Notes under the pieces: generated by a model
What the model was told of the DNA's origin: nothing
The model's database searches: none
The model's input: the letters and a program-made list of their open reading frames with translations, nothing else
DNA from: Pelargonium tetragonum
Taxonomy: Eukaryota > Streptophyta > Magnoliopsida > Geraniales > Geraniaceae
Reading direction: 5' to 3'
Assembly: GCA_036897445.1 (NCBI GenBank)
Contig: JAYMTL010000044.1
Coordinates: forward strand, 59,420-123,419
DNA: 64,000 nt
Shown here: positions 24,003-36,490 of the stretch, one piece after another
Position numbering within the stretch: position 1 is the first letter of the stretch
Layout: every line of letters starts with the position of its first letter
Translations under genes and position numbers: made by a program

Positions 24003-25869
24003 CAAATCCCCACTTAATAAAAAGCATAAAATACAATAACAAGACAGGCAAAGTTCTACTTTTGCGAATATCCTGTCAAACCAGACTTTAGACGAGAAGG
24101 CTCCTACTTCCATTACACAGGTACAGCTCTTTAGATACCTCAAACTTGTTTACTTGAGATCAAAAAGAGTTGAGTTATATTATGTATCTTATATCTCTAA
24201 CATAAAGTTTAGAAGTTCCTATTGAGTCTATTTTAGTATAAAAACCCCTGAAGAATTATTACGCGGAATGAAAACCTAACCCTTAGAAAAATTCCTTGAT
24301 GTTCACTCTACTTCTCAATTTCCTATAGAGGAAACCCCGACTTAACTTATATAATGGATTGTATCAAACTTATGCTTAAAGGTCAACCAAGGAACAAGCT
24401 TTTCTAGATGCTTCTATTTGACTCCCAACCCGCTAGCTAGAGACCGAGTACAAAAGACAAGAGTTCCAATTCACACTTATCAGACTCAGAAATCCTTCTA
24501 CTGATCCTTAATAAAACCGAGTCTCTCTTAGTTTAAGTGATCAAAGGGCTTGACCGACCGGTGACCCACTCAGTTTCTTAATTGCATTACCTAAATCTTT
24601 TCTTTTAAAAGGAACTCCCTCAATTCATTGTGAAAGGAAAACTTGGATTAGAGAAGCCCACCTGTTAAAGCCTGATGACTCTATCCCTCTTATATAAATT
24701 CTTGAATTGAAGAATAGAGCCTATCAACTACTCCCTTTGGACTGACTTTACTATAGCGTATTCATGACACTTAGAGTACAGCAAGTTCATAAAGCACCTT
24801 TAAACTTAGGAAATCTCTACATCTACTAGTCCCCTAAAAGAAAAATCCAAGAAAACGAAGCAAACCTACCTTACATTACGAGAGACCCTGGCTGGTGAAT
24901 CAGCTAACCTACAAAACCCCGGAGAATACCTAACTCAATTTACTTTATCTTGCAAAACCCATCCCTTCTAAAAGAGTTTCTATCTCAAAACGCTAACTCC
25001 ATGAAAGGCTTCCCATTTAGGAGTAAAGATTCTACTTCGAAGTCAACTTCTGAAAACTATAATAACTTGCGATAATAACGAGTCCATTTCTACTTTACTT
25101 TATACTCGGAAACCCGGGAAAGCTAAAGCTTCCCAACTTGCCTTGCTGCCCCTCTGACTATCTCTTTCTACATTCCATATCTAAGCAGCTATGACTATGA
25201 AAAACCTGCTTACCCAAACTACACCTATTTTCTATTTTACAGGAAAACAAATGACTTCCAATAAAAAGGAGAACTAAGTGTCTTTTTTATAGGAGTTTTT
25301 ATTACTTTTCCATAAAGGTCTCCTACTTTCTTTAGAAAAAAAAAGAGTCCCATCCTAAATTTGAGCTTGAGGGAACGCTTTAGTGGGGTGAAATCTAACA
25401 AGTTAAAACGCGAGGTTTCTTTCTGTAAGCACCGAATTTGAGACCCAAAAGGCTAGCATTTTTTAGGATTCATCTAGCGGGTAAAACTATTCAACCTCGA
25501 TTTCCCTTGTATAGCCATTTTCAAAGAAATTGAAGAAGTAATCTAGCATAGCGACAAACTACATTTTATATCAACTTTACAAAAGGGCAGGAATTCCAGC
25601 TCTTGACTATCCTCTATTCCTACAAAGCCTTGCCTCTATGCTGATAAGCCGCACAGAGGAAGACACCCTAGAAGAACTCCAAGACCTCTAATACAAAGTA
25701 AACCGGCCCTATAATTTAAGGGAGGAATCCCCAACTATTACAGTTGAACTTTAACACTGTCCTATAAAACCCATATATATACTTACACTTGCCTATCTAT
25801 TACTATCTATTCAATTACTAGCTAATAAGATCAAATACAGACTAAGAGACTATAAGAACTATTCAATTT

Positions 25870-25935
25870 ACTTACTTTACTATAGAGAGAATTTCTCTTC
25901 TTACTTACTTTACTATAGAGAGAATTTCTCTTCTC
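25870..25935 (+). repeat. Two 33-bp tandem units
   Basis: ACTTACTTTACTATAGAGAG followed by AATTTCTCTTCTT is repeated head to tail with a single difference at the last base. Each unit contains the small foldback GAGA...TCTC. It is a recent duplication compared with the degenerate repeats around it. Confidence 0.9.
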
Positions 25936-26799
25936 CAAAATCCCTAGCAGCCCGCTAATTGCTGTAAAAAAACAAGACTCATATAAAAACTTATTCTGAG
26001 TATACCTTTGACTCATAAGCTGAACCTACGTACCTTATCTCCCTATCCCATATCTTTAGGGACTTGACAACTCCTGCTCTTACCTAAAATCTGTCTCCCT
26101 TAATTCATTCCGCAGCGCTCATTGAAAGCTCTTGATACTAAAAACCCCCTGACCTACTCCACTTCTTTAGAATTAGAGCCCCTTTTAACCAGAATATACA
26201 AAGCCAGTAAGGGTCTAATCCCACCCATGTCTTATAGGTCAGACTGGGAGATCTATCTACTTTCATATTTGACTTCATTACTCACCTTGTTTGAGAAACC
26301 GGCTTACTACCTACAAGAAAACAAAACGAGCGCTCCTACCGTTTTAGTAAGCAAGACGAGCAACTCCTTAATTACAGGAAATCCCTCTCTACAAAGCTAC
26401 TTAAAAGAAAGTTTACATATCGATTCGCACCGATGTTACTACCCAACATGTTTAGAATGTCATTTCTATTTGAGGGGCATAGGGTGCTATTTATAGATTA
26501 GAGCCTTTTAATTACATTACCTCTCTTTTTCAAATTACTTTTATTACTTTATAGGGTAGAGGGATAGAGATTTTCATTATCCATTCTCTCAGAGCTGAAG
26601 TCACCCCTCGCGCGCGTACTATGGCTTCTGTTCTGCTCCTTTTAAACAACTTTTATTGATTTTGCATGAAAGATAAATCTTACCTACTTTTTTGAAAACT
26701 TTGACAAAAGGTATAATTTTTTGGAAGACCTCTTGACTAACCCCTGCTTCTACAAGGCATACATCTTCCTTATTGATAAGCTCCATAGTACAATGAAGA

Positions 26800-27060
26800 A
26801 GATCCCCTATACCTATTACCTAGTATATCTCCTATTCCTATCTAGTCTAGTAGAAACCCATATACCTATGCCTATTCTATAACTAGCTACAGAATCCCTA
26901 GGTTACCCTCCTACCTTAATTACTAGCCTAGTGAAAGCTCTTGCTTCTCCTGTGTTGTCTACTAAGCCTAAGACCCAGATATAAAGAATAAAGATTCTCA
27001 AACAAATAGATAGAAAAGAAAACAAATAAATAAAAGAAGTCAGAAGCAAAGTAATTGGTA
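26800..27060. repeat. CTA-rich array, second locus
   Basis: Variations on CTATTACCTAGTATA and TAGCTACAGAATCC precede an A-rich tail (AAAGAAGTCAGAAGC). This parallels the order at 21.2-21.66 kb. Confidence 0.4.
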
Positions 27061-27072
27061 TATTGGTATATA

Positions 27073-27142
27073 TATGTTATCCTGTATACTCATAACATAC
27101 TCTTACCCTAACCTCCGTCACTTGAGCGGTAACAGAGACGTA
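27073..27142 (+). repeat. Block shared with 21665-21735, copy 2
   Basis: ATATGTTATCCT, then CTAACCTCC, GAGCGGTAACA and GACGTAC follow the order of copy 1 with substitutions and small indels. Confidence 0.5.
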
Positions 27143-27170
27143 CTTTTTTTCTCTTAAGTTTATACCCTTT

Positions 27171-27207
27171 GGGACGATAAAGACAGGGAACCCGAGGTCT
27201 TTATCCC
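27171..27207. repeat. Hairpin, 9-bp perfect stem plus extension
   Basis: GATAAAGAC (27176-27184) pairs exactly with GTCTTTATC (27197-27205). After an AC bulge, G pairs with C at the base of the stem. The loop AGGGAACCCGAG itself contains GGG and CCC. It lies about 30 bases after shared block copy 2. Confidence 0.7.
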
Positions 27208-27386
27208 TAAAAAACTAATACATTTAGAACTTTTGAGCAATAAAACTAAATAGAACTACTTCTCAAGAGTACTAAGGAATCTCGTACAACAAGGAAGGTT
27301 TTCTTTATCCTGTGCATGTGCTAAACTTCTTTACTTAGTTAACAAAAGGTCCAAGGGAAGGGCCGAGACAAAGGAGTTGTTATCTT

Positions 27387-27400
27387 TTTATAGCTATAAA
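27387..27400. repeat. 14-bp AT-rich palindrome
   Basis: TTTATAGCTATAAA is perfectly self-complementary and extends one more pair after a T-G wobble. Confidence 0.4.
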
Positions 27401-29484
27401 GATTTATCTTATAAACAAGTATACTACTGAATACGAGAGCAGGTGGGTGCCCCTTTCTTTTATCTAAAGAATCCTTTAATCCTTGCTTTTTTTATATAAT
27501 TACTTACTGGAAAGGTGTTTTAGGAGTTTTTCTAACTGTGAATTAAACTTTTGTGTTGATAACATATTATCTAGTCAGCCGAAGTGTGATAGTTGTATCT
27601 GAGGAGGCTCTCTCCAAATAGGTCTATTAAAACGCCTACAACGTAATTTCAATATCCCTAATGTATTAACATACATTTAATACTTAAAAAAATAGGAGGA
27701 GTCAGAGCCGCAGACTTTTAGGATATTACGTACGGGTTGAACTAAAAGCAAAAAATCTACTATTAAAATATTAATCTTTCTAAAATTTAAGAGAATAAAG
27801 AGTGACGAACAAACATCTATATGGATCCATTTCAGATAACCGTGGTCGAGCAATGAAACAACTCTTTGTAACCGCCTGGTCTAAATTTATATAATTCTTT
27901 AGGGTAAATGTCCTTAGGTTTACTACGAATTTGAAGTTTAATGAATAAAGCAGCTCAATATACTACACAGCATAGCTTATTATCATTGAAAAATGGACTA
28001 AGGGAAACCCATAAATTTTTTATCTGAAACACCTAATATGTGTTAGTAAAAGCTCCCTTGTGTATTATATATTTAATCCCTTTTTAGAGGCTTTATTTTG
28101 TATGAATAAACGACCCTTAACTGATGTAAAAAAAGGAAATAGTCTATGTTGAGTTAAGAGGTATAGCCTTTACGATATTAAAATAATAAGGATTTGAGCT
28201 AGCAAAGGAATAAAAGGCGCTAAGTGTTAGAAACCCTTGTTTTAAGTGAATTTTATTAGCTAGGGTTACAAAAAAAGTCTAATATAAATAGCGAGCTAAA
28301 GTCTATGAAACAGCTCTTAGGATCCCTTAATGGCTCAAAACCATATATCCTAGTTTTCCGGTATGATATACGAAGAATTTCAAATAAACTTTTGTTGCTG
28401 TTAGGCGGGTCGTATTGAACCCTTTAGTTATAGATTAACATAGATAATAACTACAAAAAGTGCTCTCACTAAAATAATTAGTAATTGTTTAGTTCTTCTC
28501 ACAACTGCTTCTATATAGCTAATACTAATAGCTGACTCTTTCTTATACTTATTTGTATTTGTAAAAACAGAAGATCTTTTAGCTTCTAAATATATAGTAT
28601 AAGAATACTAAAGTTTTTGGATGAAGACTTCATTTTTATGTAAGATACAGGAAGACCCCCTATTAAAATAAAGCATAATGGCCCTTTTACAGGAATCCTG
28701 TTGAATTGTTGCATATAAATAAAGTATGTAATGCTGTCCTGGAATACAATACGGAGTCCCTAGTTATATTAATGATATAAAGTTTTTTGTTCAGAATGAA
28801 TTAAGGGGTCTCGCTAACAAGGATTCAATTTATACACAGTATTATAACTTGAAAACCCATTTTTAAGAAATCTTGCTTTACCAAAAGATAGAAAGCTTTC
28901 TCTACTATAATTATCCTAGAGTAATGTCACAAAGCCGAATGGTTAGAGACTCTTCTTTTCATAATAACTTCTTTCCATCAAGTTTCTATATTTAAAATGC
29001 TATCTAGCGGGTACCTAAATCTTCTGGATTTTAATCTTTTTTATTCTTTATTAGTATTAATAAGGATTCCCACATTTATCATCTAGTTTAGCCTATACTT
29101 GCTGAGGGTCATAAAAAACTCTTATAACTTGTACTCCTAGTTGGGACCCGTGAACCTAGGCTTGAGCTTTGGATTACCTTGTTTTTAGTTCAATATTCAA
29201 TAAAGCGCAAAGGAATTTTAGCTTTATATAGCAAGCTAAGCCGGGTCATATCCAAGCAAATACTCTAATTGTGGCATTTTTGACAAAGGAATCTCCCATT
29301 CAGTATATCTTCTGTTTAACTTCAATTTACGTGTGTAGTAACCCATCGTAACTTTAAGACCTAAAAAGATTCTATAAGTGACAAGTATGTTGATCCTGGT
29401 GGTATAGCTGCCAGGCTTCTTCTTAAAAAACAACAAAGCATCGTTATAACAGTTATAACTCAAGCCCTTGTAGAAGAGTCAAAA

Positions 29485-29498
29485 CTTCCCGCGGGAAG
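29485..29498. repeat. 14-bp GC-rich palindrome
   Basis: CTTCCCGCGGGAAG is a perfect palindrome with eight central G/C pairs, very unlike its AT-rich surroundings. It is similar in style to organellar GC-cluster elements, but I know of no named family it belongs to. Confidence 0.6.
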
Positions 29499-29670
29499 CA
29501 GATATCAGCATAAAATCCTTTTTAGTATACTATAAAATCTTATGAGTCTTTCTTGCCCGTATTAAATCGTTAAACCCTTTGGATCCTTAATAGGGTAACA
29601 GGCTTTTCCTTACATAACTATACTGAACGAAGCTACTAATGAAATTTTAGTACAAATGAAGAGGATGAAT

Positions 29671-29731
29671 CTCGGATTTGAACCTAGGGTGTTTGGGTTA
29701 TTTTGCGTGAAGAGTTGAAGTACCAATTTCA
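29671..29731 (-). pseudogene. tRNA-like fragment with D-arm and T-arm
   Basis: On the minus strand TGAA-ATTGGTAC-TTCA makes a four-pair D-arm with the usual GG in its loop. CTAGG-TTCAAAT-CCGAG makes a T-arm with four of five pairs. The gap of 28 bases between them is nearly right for an anticodon arm, but no good anticodon stem forms and the acceptor ends do not pair. Probably a decayed tRNA. Confidence 0.45.
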
Positions 29732-31029
29732 CTTAGAAAAAGGATGGATTCTTTAGATTTGATAATCTATGGTAGCTATTCAGTGCTAGCTGTTAGAGAA
29801 ATTTGGGTACTACTCTAAAAAAATTCCTCGTAATAAATCCAGGGATTAAAAGAACCCTATGTATTTGAAACTAGAATTAGTAAAACTACTTATTCTTATA
29901 GCCCAGGTTCCCCTTTATATAAAAATGAAAGTTTTTGAAAAAAGGAGTTCCCAAGAGTTCTCTAAGACCCTTCTTCTTTTTTATTTAGTACTAGTTTGAC
30001 AAAGGGTGTTCTCCAGAGAAGACAGTTTGCTTAGTAAAGGCAAGTTACCTCCTCTTAATAAATAGTTGTCTCTTTAGCTTGATTTTTTAAGGGGTAGAAT
30101 TAAGTAAGACAAGGTACCCTAAAGAATTTCTACTAGCTCTATCTTTCCCGGCAGTCTCAGAAGGCCGTACTAATAAGGGACTCCTAAGCTTATGCTTTTA
30201 GATTCCTAATACAATTAGCTAGCTACTTTTAAAACTGAAATTTTGAGCTTTTGAGACACTCTAATTATAGCGTTTTAAACTTAGAGGACTCTCAATTATT
30301 TATGCTTTCTCAGACTTGGGATTAATCCTAAATTCTTGGTGTCTAAATAGAAAGCACTAGTAAATACTAAGGAGTCTAATTCGAAGTCAAAGTTATAGTA
30401 GTAGTAAGAATCACTTAGAAAGAGCTCCGTGCAATCCGAAGAAGCAAGGAATCTGTGAGTCCACATGTCAAAGTGGTAGACTCACCCTTATTATTAGGAA
30501 TTTAAGGGTTTGCTAGTAGATCCCGCATATCCAAATAGTTGTATTGTTTCTTATTACAAGTATTATAAAGTACTAACCAAGAGAATTGCGTATTTTCACT
30601 AATAGCTTACTCGTTTAACTAGAATATAATGGATTTTCTCTTTTCCTTTTTGGATAAATCTCAAGTTTTCAATTTATAAGGGAAACCTCTCCTCTAATGC
30701 AATACTTTATAGTCAACATTTTCTCATATATATAGTATATACGAAATTAGATAATTCTCTGAACCTGCCAAAGGGAGTAAAATAAAGAACACTAAATGCC
30801 TTATAAGCTTTGAGATGTAATAAGCAGAGGCTTTGTATGAGTCTTTTAAACATGTGTGACTCAACTAAGAACTAAAGAAAGAATATATAAAGGATGTTGG
30901 ACTAAAAGTTTATGACAAAGCTCTCGTATACAAGGGGGATCTCTCTTACCTGAGCGCTTTGACGACAAGAATTTCATTAGTTAGAATTAGCAGCGGATAT
31001 TAAAAAGATTTAATAGGATATGGGGCGCT

Positions 31030-31130
31030 ATTTCCGGAGTCCTAGAGACTTGAACCCGTGTCCTCCATCTAAGAAGCCCCCGTTTTCTGAGCTTTGACTG
31101 AAGGGAATTTTCGCTATCCTACAGCACCGA
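31030..31130 (-). pseudogene. tRNA-like remnant sharing module B core
   Basis: The minus strand has CACGGGTTCAAGTCTC, a T-loop context with about three of five stem pairs. Next to it, CCCGTTTTCTGAGCTTTGAC (31079-31098) nearly equals the module B core at 13948. This ties module B to a tRNA-like element, although a full cloverleaf cannot be drawn. Confidence 0.35.
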
Positions 31131-32363
31131 AATACGAATTATTACAACAGAATTTGGTTAAATCGGATATCCATACTATCGAAGAAATACAAATAAGTTA
31201 GCTCAAGAGGTGTTTGCCCTTAATAAAAGGGTAACATCAAATGCATAGTATGCGTATACTCTAGGATTTCTCACAGATCATAACTGAAAGCTAGATTTTC
31301 TTACTTATTACCCAAAACTGCCCAGATTTTCCTAGTTATAGCAAAGTAAATGACAAAAGATACTAAGCATATCTGGACTTAATATTTGTAACATCTTAGT
31401 GAATAAGCTGCTACCCAGTCACTTACACCAAGAAATTCTAGCTAAAAATATTGGACTATTACTTGTTTTTAGTAACCCCCGATTTCTAAATCGAATGAAG
31501 GCAAATTTCTCTATGGTGAAAACCACTGAGTCTTATTTATTGATTAGTTATAAAAAAAATTCTTACTGCTCATGCACTTTCCCTGATAATACCATATGTT
31601 TATTAACCGCTGAGCTTCATAAGATACTGGCTCAAGGAAAAAATAAGGACCGAGTCCAGATGAGGACATTAAGAAAGGTATTTCCTAACCTCATTTATAT
31701 TACTTCTCATAAAAGCCAGTTTAAGATTTGATCTTAATATAGGTAATGTAATTAGCTACGGTATAAGACTGCTTTTATTTACTTTTCCGCTCTTATCCTA
31801 GCTTATCTTATCGAAAATCTTAATTTATAGTGTTTCTTTTAAAAGAGTGCTGAAACAGAGTATGAGTGTTCAAACCAAAAAGGGGTACAAGCACTTTATC
31901 TGAATACCGAGGTATAAATATAGCATGACTTTGCAATAAAGTGCGGTAACCCGGATCCTAAGTGTAATGAAGTTGCCTATAGCCTACTCGCAATGGGAAT
32001 ATTAAAGATAAGCTCTATGAAGGGCTCTTTTTACTATCCTATAATTAGAATCCGTTAATCTGACGATTCTGTTCTTACCATCCCATAAAATTTCTTTAGG
32101 TTCTTGTGCTACTCTTAATAGGATATAAGACTCGAATTGTGGAAAAACTGCTTCTTTCTTTTGACAAATGAATAAGAGATCTTAAGTTAATTGCAAAAAG
32201 GAGGCAAGGTTCCAATTCTAAGTAATAATTTGAGATTCTATACCTGGATTTCTACTAAACCTTGTAAATAGATGACCAATTCAATATAGAAACGCAAAAG
32301 GTGAAACTTTCTTCTTGGTTGTCAGCTTGGACTTAAAAAAAGCAAGATAAGATATTCTATTTT

Positions 32364-32436
32364 TTTGCAGTTGAATTTGAATGGTAGGGCATCTCTCTCT
32401 CGTAGAATGTCGTAGGTTCAAATCCTATAAGTATAA
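32364..32436 (+). pseudogene. tRNA-Glu-like fragment, anticodon CTC
   Basis: GTAGG-TTCAAAT-CCTAT (32412-32428) is a fully paired T-arm, counting one G-T pair. CATCTCTCTCTCG resembles the anticodon region of plastid-type tRNA-Glu. Placing the T-arm fixes a seven-base loop CTCTCGT with anticodon CTC (32399-32401), but its stem has only three of five pairs. The D-arm is poor and the acceptor strands do not match, so it is probably not functional. Confidence 0.4.
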
Positions 32437-33091
32437 TAATTTTATAAGTGCTTTCTAAACGGTTACGGACCGGGTAATAAATGGGGGAGTGTATCACTTA
32501 GAATAATAATTCTAAATCGAAATGTCAATTTATTCCTGGTTTTCTGTATTCTTGAAAAAGTCAGAATTGGTAGGCGACAATTGATCTGATCCGCTTCTAA
32601 TTAAACACCGGTCATTTTTGAAGTCCTTTTGTGGTAAAAACTCGAGCTAAACAAGATACGAAGTAAGTTATTGGTTCATAAATTTATAGCTGAATCTATT
32701 ACACCAGCATAATGAAAGAAATATCCTATTGCCAATGAAAAGGGGCAGCTTAGAAGCTCAAATATACGCTACGGATCCTTAAATATCAAATAATGGATAA
32801 AATTGTCTGACTTGTAGTATATCGCTCATTTTGTTGCTTTTATTAATCTCAGTAATTTGACTCCCAATAAGAGAAAGATTAGGCAATTTAATTAAGGCGC
32901 CTGCAGCGTTACTTCATGAAAAAGAATGATAGACACTCAATTTTATACCTAGCTTAAAAGGATTTAAATATAAAGTACGTAATTTTGAATAAGGATAGCA
33001 TTAAAATTTCGAGTTAATGTAGAGCTACTTTTTCGATTATACTCTTCTTCTATGTAAATCTGATTCTTAATTTCCTTAACTCTTCTCTTAA

Positions 33092-33128
33092 GGAGCTGGA
33101 ATCGAACCCGCTTAATTAAAATCGGGTT
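33092..33128 (-). pseudogene. tRNA 3'-part-like fragment with hairpin
   Basis: The minus strand reads GCGGG-TTCGATT-CCAGC, a T-arm with four of five pairs. AACCCG (33105-33110) and CGGGTT (33123-33128) form a competing six-pair stem. No matching 5' half is visible. Confidence 0.35.
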
Positions 33129-35814
33129 TTTATTGGGTTGGGCTGAAATAAGGAATGATATTGAGCCTCGCCATATGTAATCAGGATTTATATAGATAAA
33201 AATTGAATTCAAGAAAATCGAGGGACATTTTCTAGTTATCCTGAAAAGTCTTGTTTAATGGATCACAAAGAAAAAAGTACTGTAAACATCTTATCAACAA
33301 CGCGATTCTATGAGGTTCAAAATTCTATGTTAAGCTCGGTATGCTTTGCAAGAATTCGGACAGACTAGGAAGAAAATAGAAATCCAATAAAGAGAAGTTC
33401 AGCTTTTAGTAAAATAAGATTTTTCGAGATAACTATAGTATAAGTAAGATAATGTTTATTAATAATTGTTCCTTTTTTTGAAGTATTTTCAAGGCTCGAT
33501 TTACTAGAGTAAATCTCAAGCAAAAGAGATGTCCGTGTTAACTTCCATCATCGACTTTTTCTTGTGTCCTAATGTGATCCTTTATTCATTGCAGAATAAG
33601 CAGGGTTCAATTAACAGTAAATTGGAAATACTTAATTTAAAAGGATTGCGGTGGGAAAGAAAAGTTTAGTTCTTCAAGATTTGAAATTCAGTCAATTTTG
33701 TGAAAAAAGAAATTTCTTAAATAGAAAAGAGAGAGCTAGTTAATGTCTATTGGTGTTTTCTAGTAAGTTAAGTAATACTAGGATTACTATCCTAAAATAT
33801 GGTTTGGGTTATTCGCTCCTATAGTAGAGATTCGTCGAAGTCAAGTTCTTTATACCTGATCTGACTCTTTTTATCAAAAGGGTGGAGTTCGATAGATTTT
33901 AAACCACAGTACAATAGGGTTCAATAAAGTCTTACAGTCTCTAGTTTAGACTTTATGGAGATAGCGCTCCTTTAGACGAAACTCGATTCTATTATTACTT
34001 ATCGAGGACAACAAAACCAAGAAGAACCTTTATACATATCTTTTCTTTTGACTGAGGAAGTGTGCGAGATTCTTTTAAGCTCTTTATGTAACATATCTTC
34101 AAAAGGGTTCCTATTTACCCTATATTATTAGGAAACCCAAGTACGGAATTCCCCATTTCATTTATAAGTAGAGGGCCCTTTTTTATAGTTATGTTATTTG
34201 TACCCTTATTGTTACTTCCTTTAATTCTAGCTAAACTAACTTCCTAAGGAGACTACCCCGACTCTTGCACTTATTACCTAACTCTAAAGAAATGAGTTAA
34301 GATCTTCCTACTCCTTGCTCTTAGAGGACTTACCCAGAATCCTCTTATGAGCCAGCTTTCACTATTGTAGCTTTAACTATTCTGTATCTCATGGACTATG
34401 TCTTATTAGGAGTTTGATTACTGCGGTCTTAAGTCCTATAACTTTTTTTAGAACCAACTTCTTCAGAACCTAACTCTTAACTAGACCTAACCTCTGGTTT
34501 ATATAAATGGAGTCTTAACTAATTCAGTATATACTATTACACAGGAAACAGGTATATATAAGAGTATCCCTTACTAAGAAACATAAGCTACCAAGCAAGT
34601 CCGACTTTATCGCCTTCAGTTCAGAGCACCATGAAAAGGAGTTACAAGGACATGGTTCAAGCCCCATAGGACATAGGAAAAGCGGAGTACTTGTAATACC
34701 TGTTTTCTCTATCCTATGAACTAGACTCCTCATGATACCTACTTTCTTTCTTCCTATAACTATCTTCTTAACTTTCCTGTGAGCTTTACCTTTCCTCAGA
34801 AAAAGAAACCCTCCTGACCGGCAAACTTGTACACATTTCTTAAAGGATTTTGATGGCACAGAATCGGAAGAAACAAATCTCCTATTAAGAAAATTCCCTT
34901 AATGAACACTAACATAAACTAACAGAAAGAAACTTTTCTAGTTCTACTTGGTTATATAAAACTTCTTGTAGCTCTTACTTTTTTAAAAACTTGTTCCTAA
35001 AAATACAAATAGGAAAATTCATTAACAGATAGCTCCTTTCCTCTGTGTTATCTCGGTTATACTTCAGAACTAGAGCCTTGGAATTCCTTACACAGACAAA
35101 TGCAGTTTGCTTAGGCAAGAAAAATCTTACCTTTTCAATCCCCGGAGCAATTACTAAAGGGTATTGCAGGGATGCTTCAGTTTGGCTCTGAACGAAGGGA
35201 AGAGTTGGGGTTTATCTTGAAGGAACTAAGAAGGAGTTCTATTTCTTTAATTAATGAGAGTTACGGAACTTTTAGTACTATACACAACAAAAAAGGGGGC
35301 TCACTTCGGGATAGTAAATTAATACTATAAACTGAAAGGTGTTCCTTTCTATCGAGCCGGCTTTAATATTAAAAGTGAGTCTCCATACCCTGGATAAAAA
35401 TAGGAATTGTATGAACTTTATTATAAAAGGCAGTCCAAAATTCTTGTGGCTCCAGGGAATATACAGACAATAGGCACTCAATTTCTTAAAAAACCCAGTT
35501 AATGGTTATAAGTTAAAGTTTGATTTTCTCGGTATTATGAGTTATTAGGATTTTCTTAGTTTTAGGGAAAACTTTCTAAACTGTAAAGACTTCTCCATTT
35601 CGAATTGCCTATCTTGTACAAGTCCATAGCTATATTAGACCCTACTTTTTTTGAGTCTATGCGGGCTTCTCTCAAATCCTGGAATTAATCTTTCGTTTTT
35701 TACAGCTGTTGGCGTGACTTATCCCGCTCTTTTAACAAGGTTGAAATAGTAACCTTTTCTCTAGATAAAAAAACTTTAGACAAAAGCTAGGAATTTTTGT
35801 TGCGTTAATACTGT

Positions 35815-35880
35815 AAACAGTAGGACTTGAACCCATGGCATTTCTACTAAGACTGCTTTGTTCTACCGCGGGTAAATGCT
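35815..35880 (-). pseudogene. tRNA-like fragment
   Basis: The minus strand has ATGGG-TTCAAGT-CCTAC (four of five pairs with one wobble) and, further 5', CCCGCGGTAGAAC, which resembles a D-arm. The anticodon arm and acceptor stem do not pair convincingly. Confidence 0.35.
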
Positions 35881-36426
35881 TAAATCTTGTCCTTATTAAT
35901 ACGATATTTCATTTATGCTACATTTTAGCAAGGTTTGTCTTTTTTTCTGTATAAGTTCTTCCTTCTAAAACCTTTTAGCATAATGGCATCAATAGAATGA
36001 AAGGATTCCTTGTAAGTTTCATAGTTAATTGTTTTGTCTATCCAAACTAATATAAAAACAAATGTATTAGTCCCTTTACTGGTAGGGAATTACCTTTTAA
36101 ATATGTACCTCTTCCTATAGTCGTGAGACTTTTCCCTTCTCCGGTATAAGTTACACAAAATTCCACGAACTCGTTGGTTTCAGCGTCAATTGGTTATGAC
36201 GTATTTGCATTTCAATTCATTAAATTTTGAGGGAGCTCAGCCAGCTCCGTTGGTAAGCAAAGGACATTTGACATAGCTAGCCAGGACTGCAGATTGGGCT
36301 TAGCTAAACATGTAAATACAAATTTTGTGAATATGAGCACCTAAGTAGACAGTTTATCAATAACAGAAAAACAACTAGGTCGAAATCCATCATTGAAAGA
36401 AAAAACTTATCTAAGTATCAGACCTT

Positions 36427-36490
36427 GCCTTGGCTTGAGCGACTCAGTTAATTTGAAATTAACTACTAATACTCATTTTATGGTTTATTC
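36427..36490 (+). pseudogene. tRNA-Ser-like anticodon arm, TGA
   Basis: AGTTAA-TTTGAAA-TTAACT (36446-36464) is a perfect six-pair stem with a seven-base loop whose centre is TGA, the Ser anticodon. Upstream GGCTTGAGCGA recalls the D-arm of tRNA-Ser. I cannot find a T-arm, so this is at most a fragment. Confidence 0.25.

Larger units (their letters stand above)
22430..26620 (-). repeat. C-rich block, partly inverted relative of the 8-14.6 kb block
   Basis: The plus strand is clearly richer in C than G, the mirror of 8.1-14.6 kb. Module C (14198-14222) recurs here inverted at 23516-23540. Internally, TTTTACAGGAAAA followed by TGACTT and CCAATAAAAA or CAATAAAGAA occurs near 23617 and 25230, and GACTATCT recurs near 23504, 23830 and 25157. 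A 124-codon plus-strand frame (26122-26496) shows no domain I recognise. Confidence 0.45.

Noticed and set aside
26122-26496. 124-codon plus-strand open frame
   Set aside because: No recognisable domain, no clear start signal, and it lies in C-rich repeat DNA.
27705-27745. GAGCCGCAG...GTACGGGTT, reminiscent of group II intron domain V
   Set aside because: The stem pairing is poor, the catalytic triad context and domain VI are not visible, and no maturase or exon lies nearby.
17164-29463. Similar peptide words GLKVT and YYPRK or YYTRK in minus-strand frames at 17164-17526 and 29236-29463
   Set aside because: The resemblance is limited to about 25 bases (GGTCTTAA.GTTAC), so it may be a small repeat or chance, not a protein family.
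31399-31731. 110-codon frame with GTG start
   Set aside because: No upstream signal and no motif; within chance expectation.
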